Source: Planctomycetaceae bacterium (lineage in GTDB: Bacteria > Planctomycetota > Planctomycetia > Pirellulales > PALSA-1355). From it: a stretch of DNA of 17,074 nucleotides. Positions 6,765-13,511 of the stretch are shown piece by piece. The notes beneath the pieces are model-generated. The model was not told the DNA's origin, did no database searches, and was given only the letters and a program-made list of their open reading frames with translations. The position numbers and the translations under genes were made by a program. The stretch's first letter is position 1. Each line of letters opens with the position of its first letter. The stretch spans positions 1 to 17,074 of the forward strand of contig SXHT01000152.1 in the NCBI GenBank assembly GCA_005773095.1. Direction: 5' to 3'.

Positions 6765-7808
6765 ATGCAAATTGTAACTCGCCCCGCCAAGACTGCCTGC
6801 AGCAGCTCGCCAGGCCAACTGGGTTGGCGGCAAGCGATGAAGGACGCCGTACGTGACGGAACCGAGCTGTGCCGGCTCTTGGGCCTGCCGGCCGACCGGG
6901 CCAGTATGGCGGCGGCGAGCGATTTCCCCCTGTTTGCCCCACGCGGATTTATCGCCCGGATGCGCTGGGGCGATCCGCACGATCCCCTGCTAAGGCAAGT
7001 CTTACCGCTGGCGGACGAAACCGTTTCACCACCGGACTTTACGACCGATCCCGTGGACGATACCCGGGCGACACTCGCATCGGGTTTGCTCCACAAGTAT
7101 CACGGTCGAGTTCTCATGGTAACGACTGGGGCCTGCGCCGTCCATTGCCGTTATTGCTTTCGGCGGCATTTTCCCTATGCCGAAGTGCCCCATGCCTTCG
7201 CGGATTGGGAGCCGGCCCTTGCCCATATCGAGGCCGATAAAACAATCCAGGAAGTGATCTTGAGTGGCGGCGACCCGCTGACGCTCGTCGATGAGCAACT
7301 CGAACGGCTTGTGGAACGATTGGCCGCAGTCCCTCATCTGCGCCGGCTTCGCGTGCATACGCGATTGCCGATCATGATTCCCCAGCGCGTGAATGACGGG
7401 CTCATCGGCTGGCTGCGAGGCACTCGGCTGACTTCCGTCGTGGTGATACACGCGAATCATGCGGCCGAGCTGGATGACGCTGTCGCCGAGGCGCTGGCTC
7501 GATTGATCGATGCCGGTATCCCGCTCTTGAATCAAGCGGTGCTGCTGCGCGGTGTGAACGATTCGGTCGATGCGCTGGTGGAGCTTTCGGAACGGCTCGT
7601 CGAGCTGCGTGTGATGCCGTATTATCTGCATCAGCTCGACCGTGTCCGCGGAGCGGCCCATTTTGAAGTGCCACGAGGCCAAGGTCTGCAATTGATGGAC
7701 GAATTGCGGGCGCGGCTACCCGGCTACGCGGTGCCGCGATACGTGGTGGAAGTGCCGGGCGACGCGTCGAAGAGGCAGCTCACAGGAAATCCGAAATTTG
7801 AGATCTGA
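6765..7808 (+). CDS. epmB: EF-P lysine 2,3-aminomutase EpmB (347 aa)
   Basis: EpmB is a radical-SAM, PLP-dependent enzyme that converts (S)-alpha-lysine to (R)-beta-lysine for EF-P modification. The 4Fe-4S/SAM site is C124-x3-C128-x2-C131 (CAVHCRYCFRRHF), typical of the KamA family. SGGDPL (around residues 165) and LRVHTRLPIMIPQR follow as expected. The PLP-binding lysine is probably K336 in the VPGDASK segment near the C-terminus. The family's short EpmB form lacks the C-terminal oligomerisation extension of KamA, which fits 347 residues. The ATG at 6765 is preferred; the upstream in-frame extension to 6711 is encoded by palindrome sequence. The last residues (TGNPKFEI) are AT-rich and end in a small GAGATCT/AGATCTC hairpin overlapping the TGA, suggesting that repeat sequence altered the tail. 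Confidence 0.94.
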   Translation: MQIVTRPAKTACSSSPGQLGWRQAMKDAVRDGTELCRLLGLPADRASMAAASDFPLFAPRGFIARMRWGDPHDPLLRQVLPLADETVSPPDFTTDPVDDTRATLASGLLHKYHGRVLMVTTGACAVHCRYCFRRHFPYAEVPHAFADWEPALAHIEADKTIQEVILSGGDPLTLVDEQLERLVERLAAVPHLRRLRVHTRLPIMIPQRVNDGLIGWLRGTRLTSVVVIHANHAAELDDAVAEALARLIDAGIPLLNQAVLLRGVNDSVDALVELSERLVELRVMPYYLHQLDRVRGAAHFEVPRGQGLQLMDELRARLPGYAVPRYVVEVPGDASKRQLTGNPKFEI

Positions 7809-7874
7809 GATCTCCCATCGGCGATGAGAACTTTAGGAACAGTTTTTATCTGCATTTTCCGATTCGGCCCCCGT

Positions 7875-8015
7875 TTTGCCATCACCGACGATGGCGTTGC
7901 CCGCTGCTTTGATGCCCACACCGGAAACCTGAAGTGGAAACAGCGGCTCAAAGGCGACCACCAGGCCTCCCCAATTGCGGCCGAACGGCGCTGTACTGTA
8001 TCGGCAAGTGAGTAG
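7875..8015 (+). pseudogene. Remnant of a PQQ/WD40-like beta-propeller protein
   Basis: About 36 codons read FAITDDGVARCFDAHTGN, then LKWKQRLKGDHQASPIAA. This is the signature blade of PQQ-like beta-propeller proteins (DDG-x-CxDAxTGxxxWxxRL...ASP), common in planctomycetes. The match stops at about 7982. The next bases resemble the expected GAVY-type strand only after a +1 frame shift, and the frame then hits TAG at 8013-8015. There is no plausible N-terminal propeller upstream: an ATG at 7824 gives only unrelated residues. So this is a single-blade relic between epmB and the phosphoesterase, not a working gene. Confidence is good for the family and moderate for its limits. Confidence 0.7.
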
Positions 8016-8068
8016 GATGCGGGCCGAGTTTCCCCGCAGCGAGTGCCATTTCGTGCAGAAGGCCACCC

Positions 8069-8866
8069 ATGCGTATTGCCTGGCTTACCGACATTCATCT
8101 GAACTTCCTTTTGACGGAGCAAACGCTGGCATTTCTTCGGTTGGTTCGCTCCGCCCAGCCGGACGCGATCTTGATCAGCGGCGATATCGCCGAGGCTCAC
8201 AACCTCCACCGCTACCTTGAGCTCATCGACAGCGAGCTGGCGAAGCCCGTTTATTTCGTGCTCGGCAATCACGACTACTATCACGGTTCGATCGCCGGCG
8301 TACGGGAATTGGTCGCCGACATCTGCGAGGGGCATCCGCGGCTGAAATACTTGACGCAGAGTGAAGCGCCGATTGAGTTGACACCGTTGGTAGCGCTGGT
8401 GGGTCATGACGGCTGGGCCGACGGCCGATTCGGTGACTACGAGAAGTCGATCGTGCAGATGACCGACTGGCAGTTAATCACCGACTTCATCGGCCGAGGG
8501 AAACGAGAACGCTGGCCGATCTTGCAAGCCCTGGCGGACGACGCCGCCTCCCACCTGCGCCGCGTGTTGCCTCATGCCCTTGAAAACTACCAAACTGTGC
8601 TTGTGATCACGCATGTTCCGCCGCTGCGCGAGGCGTGTTGGCACCAGGGGCGGCCCAGCGACGACCAATGGGCCCCGCATTTTGCCTGCAAGGCTGTCGG
8701 CGACGTGCTGCTGGACATGGCCCGCACGCATCCCCACCGCACGATCGAAGTCTTCTGCGGCCACACCCACGGCATGGGCAGGTGCCGGCCGCGGCGAAAT
8801 CTGTTGATCCACACCGGCGGCGCGGACTACGGAGAGCCGCAGATTCAGCGGATATTCGAGTTGTGA
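8069..8866 (+). CDS. Calcineurin-like metallophosphoesterase (265 aa)
   Basis: All metal-binding motifs of the calcineurin-like phosphoesterase fold are present in order: D8-x-H10 (LTDIH), G-D39 (SGDIAE), GNH68-D69 (LGNHDYY), H182 (ITHVPP) and GH232-x-H234 (CGHTHG). Two divalent metals would be held for hydrolysis of a phosphoester. The substrate cannot be told from sequence; relatives include nucleotide and DNA phosphodiesterases. No signal peptide is seen, so it should be cytoplasmic. The ATG at 8069 is preceded by AGAAGG (8057-8062), spacing 6. It follows the propeller relic and converges closely on the acyl-CoA synthetase gene, only 18 bases between stops. No partner gene suggests a pathway. 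Confidence 0.9.
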   Translation: MRIAWLTDIHLNFLLTEQTLAFLRLVRSAQPDAILISGDIAEAHNLHRYLELIDSELAKPVYFVLGNHDYYHGSIAGVRELVADICEGHPRLKYLTQSEAPIELTPLVALVGHDGWADGRFGDYEKSIVQMTDWQLITDFIGRGKRERWPILQALADDAASHLRRVLPHALENYQTVLVITHVPPLREACWHQGRPSDDQWAPHFACKAVGDVLLDMARTHPHRTIEVFCGHTHGMGRCRPRRNLLIHTGGADYGEPQIQRIFEL

Positions 8867-8884
8867 TGCCAATGCCTGCTGCCG

Positions 8885-10474
8885 TCATCCACGGGATGAT
8901 GTCGGCTTGTCGCTCCAGAACTCGTCGCGGAGGCATCGTTTGAGCAATTTTCCCGAGGGATTGCGGGGCAACTGGGCGCGGAACTCGATCGAGCGTGGCA
9001 CCTGGAAAGAAGCCAGTTTCTGCTGGCATCGAGCGATCACCTCGTGAGGCTCCAGTTTTGTTCCTTGGCGGCAAACGATAATGGCGTGCACAGCCTCGCC
9101 CCATTTTTCATCGGGACTGCCGATCACGGCCACGTCTTCGATCTCGTGAAAAGTGTAAATCACGTCCTCAATGTCCTTCGGGTAGATGTTCACGCCCCCG
9201 GAAAGAATCATGTCCTTGAGACGATCCACGATGTACAAAAATCCCTCGTCATCAATTCGTCCGAGATCGCCCGTGTGGAACCAGCCCTTCCGCCAGGCCC
9301 TTTGCGTGGCCTCTTCATTCCCGTAGTAACCGTCAAAGAGGGTGGCCCCACGGGTCACGATTTCGCCGACTTCGCCGACCGGAACGGGGTTGCCTTGGGG
9401 ATCCACAACACGAAACTCCATATTCAGAAAGGCCTGTCCGGCGCAACGCACTTTAAGTAGTTGATCGGCGGGTCGAAGGTTTGTAATCAGCCCCGTCTCC
9501 GTCAATCCATAAAGTTCGTGCAGCTCGGCCCCTGGGAAACACTGGAAGATCGCTTCTTTGGTCGTGGTGGCCAAGGGCGCGGCGCCCGATACAATCACAC
9601 GGAGCGAGGACACATCGAATCGGTCGCGCTGCTGGCTCTGAACGAGCTGGTGAAGCTGTGTCGGCACAAGAAACGCATTCGTGACGCGGTGTTTTTCGAT
9701 TTCCTGGAACGCTTGACGAGGATCGAACTTCCGCTGAACGACGGTCGTCGAGCCAAAATAAAGGTTGTTAAACGCGAAGAAGATCGCCGCGTTGTGGTAG
9801 AGCGGCGTGGCGCAGAGGTTCACCTCGTTGTAGCGCAGTCCGAACTCCATTCCCATTTCGAAGAAGTACAGAATGCGGTTCAGGTGCGAGAGGGTGATCC
9901 CCTTGGGCAGGCCCGTCGTGCCGGACGAAAAAAGAATCATCATCGGGTCGTGGATTGAAACGGGCGGATGGCACGGCTCGCCGGCCTGATTGCCTGCGAG
10001 CCAATCGCTCAGCAAGGCGGCCCCCGTGTTTGGCCCTTCGTCCACGTAGCAAATCAGGAGCTTCCCCCACCGTTCGGGCCGAAGAACTGCGACTTCATCG
10101 TGCTGCGACAATTCCGTGAACAGAAACCTGCATTCGGTCAGTGCCAGCAAGGCGCCGAGTTGTTCGCTGCGCAGCATATAATTGATTGGCACCGAGATGG
10201 CGCCAATCATGGACACGGCATAGTAGATGGGAATGTAGGCCCAGTGGTTGCGAAGGTAAATGCCGACCTTGTCGCCTTGGGCGATGCCGGCATCCTTCAG
10301 CCCTCGCGCGATGCGAGACGAGGAGTCGTAAAGTTCTCGAAACGTGAATGCCCGATCCTCGCAGACCAGGGCGAGCTTGCCTGGTCGAACGGCGGCGTGA
10401 TGACGCAAGAGTTCGTGGATCGTCAGGAAGGCGGATGCCTCGGTTGGGCCCCGGGCACTCATGGACGGATCCAT
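8885..10474 (-). CDS. Acyl-CoA synthetase, AMP-forming (529 aa)
   Basis: This is a member of the ANL adenylating superfamily, closest in layout to medium/long-chain fatty-acyl-CoA ligases. It activates a carboxylic acid to acyl-AMP and then to the CoA thioester. The P-loop SSGTTGLPKG is at residues 183-192, LYGLTETG at 321-328, the TGD of the ATP-binding core at 401-403, the hinge region VDRLKDMILSGGVNIYPKDI at 416-435, and the catalytic lysine of the C-terminal lid at K509 (NPSGKLLKR). Length is typical. The start is ATG at 10474, two bases after the stop of the reductase gene and preceded by GGGGGA; an ATG at 10462 is an alternative. It is the last gene of the three-gene operon. The acid substrate is unknown; the operon context suggests a short- or medium-chain acid. 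Confidence 0.92.
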   Translation of the reverse strand: MDPSMSARGPTEASAFLTIHELLRHHAAVRPGKLALVCEDRAFTFRELYDSSSRIARGLKDAGIAQGDKVGIYLRNHWAYIPIYYAVSMIGAISVPINYMLRSEQLGALLALTECRFLFTELSQHDEVAVLRPERWGKLLICYVDEGPNTGAALLSDWLAGNQAGEPCHPPVSIHDPMMILFSSGTTGLPKGITLSHLNRILYFFEMGMEFGLRYNEVNLCATPLYHNAAIFFAFNNLYFGSTTVVQRKFDPRQAFQEIEKHRVTNAFLVPTQLHQLVQSQQRDRFDVSSLRVIVSGAAPLATTTKEAIFQCFPGAELHELYGLTETGLITNLRPADQLLKVRCAGQAFLNMEFRVVDPQGNPVPVGEVGEIVTRGATLFDGYYGNEEATQRAWRKGWFHTGDLGRIDDEGFLYIVDRLKDMILSGGVNIYPKDIEDVIYTFHEIEDVAVIGSPDEKWGEAVHAIIVCRQGTKLEPHEVIARCQQKLASFQVPRSIEFRAQLPRNPSGKLLKRCLRDEFWSDKPTSSRG

Positions 10475-10476
10475 CG

Positions 10477-11250
10477 CTAGTCCCCCATGTAAACACCGCC
10501 GTTCACGCCGATGCTTTGGCCCGTGATGTAAGCAGCCGATTCGGACGCCAGGAACAGGATGCACGACGCGATATCCTGCACGGAGCCCTTGCGTTTCATG
10601 GGAATCCTCTGGACGATCTGATCCAGCACGGCGGCGGGCATGGTTCGCGTCATGTTTGTGTCAATATAACCTGGGCAGATCGCATTGACGGTGATGTTGC
10701 GCGAGGCCAGCTCAAGCGCCAGAGTCTTCGTGAGGGCCAAGACGCCCGCCTTGCTGGCGGCATAATTGGCGATACCAAAACTGCCGATGTGAGCCGCAAG
10801 AGACGAGATGTTGATGATCCTTCCGCCCTCGCGAAGCATGCCAATGGCGCTGCGACAGCAAAAAAATGTGCCGCTCAGATTCACGGCAAGAACCTGATGC
10901 CACTGTTCATCGGTCATTTTCGCTACCGTTCGATCCTGGTTGATTCCCGCGTTGTTGACCAGGATGTCAAGCCTCCCGAACCTGCTGTGAATCGTCTGGA
11001 ACATTTTGGCGACCTGTTCCACACTGGCGACGTCGGCCTCGACGGGAATCACCTGGTCGTCCCTGAGATTGCTCTCTTTGCGCCACTGCTCGATTGCAGC
11101 GCGATGTTGATCCGCGTCCTCGGAGGGGTAGTTGGCAAACACAAACGCCTTTTGCATTGCGAAGGCAGCCGCCGTCGCTGCGCCCATGCCTCGTGAAGCG
11201 CCGGTCACGACCACTACCTTGTCGCTGAATTCCTGCCTGATGACAGTCAC
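10477..11250 (-). CDS. SDR-family 3-oxoacyl reductase, PhaB/FabG type (257 aa)
   Basis: This is a classical short-chain dehydrogenase/reductase. The cofactor motif TGASRGMG is at residues 16-23 and NNAG at 99-102. The catalytic set is Asn124, Ser150, Tyr163 and Lys167 (NYAASKAG). The C-terminus, GQSIGVNGGVYMGD, resembles acetoacetyl-CoA reductase PhaB (which ends NGGLHMG) at least as much as FabG. It would reduce a 3-oxoacyl-CoA or -ACP to the (R)-3-hydroxy form, normally with NADPH. Following a thiolase, acetoacetyl-CoA is the natural substrate. The start is GTG at 11250. It is fixed by a strong GGAGG (plus-strand CCTCC at 11258-11262, spacing 7) inside the thiolase gene and by the 4-base GTGA overlap with the thiolase stop, indicating translational coupling. 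Confidence 0.9.
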   Translation of the reverse strand: MTVIRQEFSDKVVVVTGASRGMGAATAAAFAMQKAFVFANYPSEDADQHRAAIEQWRKESNLRDDQVIPVEADVASVEQVAKMFQTIHSRFGRLDILVNNAGINQDRTVAKMTDEQWHQVLAVNLSGTFFCCRSAIGMLREGGRIINISSLAAHIGSFGIANYAASKAGVLALTKTLALELASRNITVNAICPGYIDTNMTRTMPAAVLDQIVQRIPMKRKGSVQDIASCILFLASESAAYITGQSIGVNGGVYMGD

Positions 11251-12425
11251 TCGGCTGCCTCCACAATCATCGCGACGGCTCCTCCGCCCCCCAGGCAGAG
11301 CGATGCCAATCCTCGACGAGCACCGCGGGCCTTCATCGCATGCAAGAGGGTCACCAATACCCGCGCTCCGCTGGCGCCAACGGGATGGCCCAACGCGATG
11401 GCGCCCCCGAAAATATTGACTTTGTCGTGCGGTAGTTTCAGAGGCCGCATGCAGGCCAGCATCTGCGCCGCGAACGCTTCGTTCAATTCAAACAAATCTA
11501 TGTCCGCAACCGTGAGGTTCATTTTCTCCAGCACGGCGCGGATGGCCAAGACAGGCGCGATAAAAACATCCTTGGGTTCAATACCGGCCGACGCGCAGGC
11601 CGCGATCCGCGCCAGAGGCTTACATCCCTGCTTTTCGGCGAAGTGTTGCGAGGCGACGAGGACCGCCGCCGCGCCATCGCTGAGCTGGGATGCATTGCCG
11701 GCGGTCACCGTCCCTTCCCGTTCGAACGCCGGCTTCAGTTTTGCAAGTTTTGCAAGACTGGTATCCGCCCGAGGGCCCTGATCCGCCGAGACCGTCTTGG
11801 ATCCTTCACGAACAGGCGCCTCGATCGGCACGATCTCCTGTTGGAAATGGTTTGATTGCATCGCCGCCACTGCCCGGCGCTGGCTCTCGGCGGCAAATCT
11901 ATCTTGGTCTTCGCGGCTGATCTCTTTGACACGGGCGATGTACTCAGCTTGACTGCCCATGTGACAACCGTCGAATGCACAGACCAGTCCATCGTGGAGC
12001 ATGGAGTCGACCATCGTCTGGTTCCCAAATTTCCAACCGCCGCGGCTGCCGACAAGCAAATGCGGCACGCGGCTCATGCTCTCCATTCCGCCAGCCACGA
12101 TCAGATTGGCTTCGCCAAGCTGAATCGCCTGCGCGGCGAGCATGACCGCTTTCAGTCCCGAGCCGCACATCTTGTTGATCGTAAGCGCGGAAGCTTTCGC
12201 GGGGAGACCCGCCTGGATCGCTGCCTGCCGCGCTGGAGCCTGCCCCAGGCCTCCGGGAAGACAATTCCCCATGATAACTTCTTCGACGTGGTCGGAGGAA
12301 ACCCCCGAACGCTTAAGAGTTTCCCGCACCACAATCGCGCCCAGGGACGGCGCAGGGATCGCCGACAGGTCACCCAGAAATGTCCCAATCGGAGTGCGGC
12401 AACCGCTGAGTATGACCGCTTGCAT
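11247..12425 (-). CDS. Acetyl-CoA C-acetyltransferase (thiolase, 392 aa)
   Basis: This is a biosynthetic-type thiolase II that condenses two acetyl-CoA into acetoacetyl-CoA (or the reverse). The acyl-enzyme cysteine is C87 in INKMCGSGLKAV. The active-site NEAFAAQ is at 315-321, His347 is in GGAIALGHPVGASG, and the second catalytic cysteine C377 is in SLCLGGGGAVA. A 392-residue length is standard for PhaA/AtoB. The ATG at 12425 is chosen over the adjacent TTG at 12428; AAGGA (plus TCCTT at 12435-12439) lies 9 bases upstream. It is the first gene of the operon, and its stop overlaps the next start. A role in making 3-hydroxybutyryl-CoA is likely from context; use in degradation is also possible. 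Symbols phaA or atoB could apply but cannot be distinguished here. Confidence 0.93.
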   Translation of the reverse strand: MQAVILSGCRTPIGTFLGDLSAIPAPSLGAIVVRETLKRSGVSSDHVEEVIMGNCLPGGLGQAPARQAAIQAGLPAKASALTINKMCGSGLKAVMLAAQAIQLGEANLIVAGGMESMSRVPHLLVGSRGGWKFGNQTMVDSMLHDGLVCAFDGCHMGSQAEYIARVKEISREDQDRFAAESQRRAVAAMQSNHFQQEIVPIEAPVREGSKTVSADQGPRADTSLAKLAKLKPAFEREGTVTAGNASQLSDGAAAVLVASQHFAEKQGCKPLARIAACASAGIEPKDVFIAPVLAIRAVLEKMNLTVADIDLFELNEAFAAQMLACMRPLKLPHDKVNIFGGAIALGHPVGASGARVLVTLLHAMKARGARRGLASLCLGGGGAVAMIVEAAE

Positions 12426-12433
12426 CAATTTGA

Positions 12434-12658
12434 ATCCTTGGAAGTCGGGCTGCCAACATTGTTTCAGGTAGGGATTGTATTCCCACGGCGCCCCTCGTAC
12501 AAGTGACCACGGACATGCTCCAGGGACGAGGCCTGGCTGCCGCCTTCGCCAGCTTTCAAGCCGTGCCGGAGCCTGGCGCAGGCATTCTCTGCTTACTCAG
12601 TCTGGCAACTCTGCTCGGCTATCCCCGGCGACGACGCGGGCTTGCCGCAAGTGTATAA
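12434..12658 (+). pseudogene. Orphan PEP-CTERM sorting tail, probable gene remnant
   Basis: An open frame from 12434 to a TAA at 12656-12658 ends with VPEPGAGILCLLSLATLLGY, followed by PRRRRG. This is a textbook PEP-CTERM signal: the VPEP motif (12563-12574), a hydrophobic membrane helix and an arginine cluster. Such tails direct exported proteins to exosortase in bacteria with extracellular polysaccharide, including planctomycetes. Upstream there are at most about 40 further codons (PTAPLVQVTTDMLQGRGLAA and so on) with no signal peptide or domain; the only ATG in frame (12515) would give 47 residues. It therefore looks like the 3' end of a lost PEP-CTERM gene. A short functional peptide is unlikely because it lacks a signal sequence. 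Confidence 0.65.
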
Positions 12659-12690
12659 TGGAGATGACCATACAACTTCGCTTCGTAGCC

Positions 12691-12697
12691 GAGGAGG
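12691..12697 (+). promoter_or_regulatory. Strong Shine-Dalgarno site GAGGAGG for the 12704 gene
   Basis: GAGGAGG ends 6 bases before the ATG at 12704 and decides that start over the in-frame ATG at 12719. It is among the strongest sites in the window, where murJ, thyX and epmA show none. A TATAAT hexamer lies upstream at 12654-12659, but no matching -35 is seen. Confidence 0.75.
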
Positions 12698-12703
12698 CAT
12701 GTC

Positions 12704-13138
12704 ATGGAGACATCCACGATGGGACGGGTGATCGTACAAGCTAAGATCGAGAATCTTGAGGATGCGTATCGCGTGCGTCGCGGTGATATGACCAGAGCCG
12801 ACGCTCGCATCCTCGATGTCGGTGAAGCCTTAGTCGACACGGGAGCAACGGGTCTTTCAATTCCCACTTCACTGATCGCAAAGCTGGGTTTGCAGCCAGG
12901 GCGCAAGCGACGCGCTCGGACCAGTGCGGGCCCACTGGACTTGCAAATGTATGACGCAGTGCGGCTGACGATTCAGGGCCGCGAGTGCTTTACTGACGTC
13001 ACCGAAGTGCCGGACGATTGTCCCGTGCTGATCGGCCAGATTCCGCTGGAAGCTCTCGATTTTGTCGTCGACATGCCAGGCCAACGCTTGATCGGAAATC
13101 CGCGCCACGGCGGCGAGCATCAGATCGAACTGTACTGA
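12704..13138 (+). CDS. Retropepsin-like aspartic protease domain protein (144 aa)
   Basis: The product is one retroviral-type (clan AA) aspartyl protease domain. The catalytic motif is D45-T-G-A (EALVDTGATGLSIP), followed by the flap region, and a hydrophobic-hydrophobic-Gly element VLIGQIP at 108-114 stands where the family has ILG. One catalytic Asp per chain means it must dimerise to be active. It has no signal peptide or membrane segment, so it is probably cytoplasmic. Small standalone members are widespread in cyanobacteria and planctomycetes with mostly unknown targets. The start is fixed by a strong Shine-Dalgarno site. It lies alone: a PEP-CTERM relic precedes it and a palindromic repeat follows. 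An N-terminal charged segment (residues 10-40) is unusual and may be a substrate or partner-binding part. Confidence 0.83.
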   Translation: METSTMGRVIVQAKIENLEDAYRVRRGDMTRADARILDVGEALVDTGATGLSIPTSLIAKLGLQPGRKRRARTSAGPLDLQMYDAVRLTIQGRECFTDVTEVPDDCPVLIGQIPLEALDFVVDMPGQRLIGNPRHGGEHQIELY

Positions 13139-13143
13139 CGACT

Positions 13144-13206
13144 GCGTAGCGTCGGCTTCCAGCTAACGCGAATAGGAAATGCGTCGGCTGGAAGCCGACG
13201 CTACGC
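13144..13206. repeat. 20-bp perfect inverted repeat ending 3 bases before the SulP start
   Basis: The arm GCGTAGCGTCGGCTTCCAGC (13144-13163) is exactly complementary to 13187-13206, with a 23-base spacer. The right arm region also folds alone: CGTCGGCT (13182-13189) pairs with AGCCGACG (13193-13200) over a 3-base loop. The two structures are mutually exclusive. It lies between the stop of the protease gene and the ATG of SulP at 13209, so it could act as terminator, as translation control, or simply be a dispersed REP-type repeat. No T tract follows. Confidence 0.82.
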
Positions 13207-13208
13207 CG

Positions 13209-13511
13209 ATGAACAGATCGACCTCGCGTCGTTTGGTCCCGAAGCTCTGGGAGACGCTGCCAGAATATAGCCGCCAGCGATTGGTGGCGGATCTGATCGC
13301 CGGCGTTACCGTGGGGCTCGTTGCGCTGCCGCTGGCGATGGCGTTTGCCATCTCATCCGGCGTGAAGCCTGAAGCCGGCATCTATACCGCCATTATCGCG
13401 GGATTCATCGTTTCCGCGTTCGGCGGATCGCGCTGCCAGATCGCCGGCCCAACGGGCGCCTTTGTCGTGATTGTAGCGGGAATCGTCGTCGAGTTCGGAG
13501 TCTCCGGCTAA
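13209..13511 (+). CDS. SulP anion transporter, N-terminal piece before an in-frame TAA (100 aa)
   Basis: This is the N-terminal part of a SulP/SLC26 family anion transporter or channel, an inner-membrane protein that moves sulfate, bicarbonate or related anions. It starts MNRSTSRRLVPKLWETLPEY and carries the family's first membrane helices (DLIAGVTVGLVALPLAMAFA, and GGSRCQIAGPTGAFVVIVAG). The reading frame stops at TAA 13509-13511, directly after VEFGVSG. The next piece continues in the same frame with residues that match the expected continuation, so the gene has been split by one codon. The ATG at 13209 is chosen over 13179, whose extra residues are encoded by the inverted repeat. On its own this piece would be a 3-helix fragment. 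Confidence 0.85.
   Translation: MNRSTSRRLVPKLWETLPEYSRQRLVADLIAGVTVGLVALPLAMAFAISSGVKPEAGIYTAIIAGFIVSAFGGSRCQIAGPTGAFVVIVAGIVVEFGVSG
13509..13511 (+). other. In-frame TAA interrupting the SulP gene
   Basis: The codons around the stop are GGC TAA TTG ATG TGT. SulP homologues, as I recall them, read Gly-Leu-Leu-x-Cys here. A TTA leucine codon changed to TAA by a single T-to-A would explain it. Both flanking parts are otherwise intact and in the same frame. Confidence 0.85.

Noticed and set aside
6104..7096. 330-codon version of EF-P with a long N-terminal extension
   Set aside because: The extension is antisense to epmB and passes through the palindrome; the GTG at 6673 with AGGA gives the family-standard 189 residues.
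7800..7814. GAGATCT-G-AGATCTC mini-hairpin at the epmB stop as a terminator
   Set aside because: The 1-base loop cannot close as an RNA hairpin, the stem is AT-rich, and no T tract follows.
9044..10480. Several long plus-strand frames across the acyl-CoA synthetase region
   Set aside because: All are antisense to the clearly recognisable ANL enzyme and none shows a domain.
12654..12659. TATAAT as the promoter of the aspartic protease gene
   Set aside because: No acceptable -35 at 16-18 bases upstream, and it overlaps the end of the PEP-CTERM frame; kept only as a possibility.
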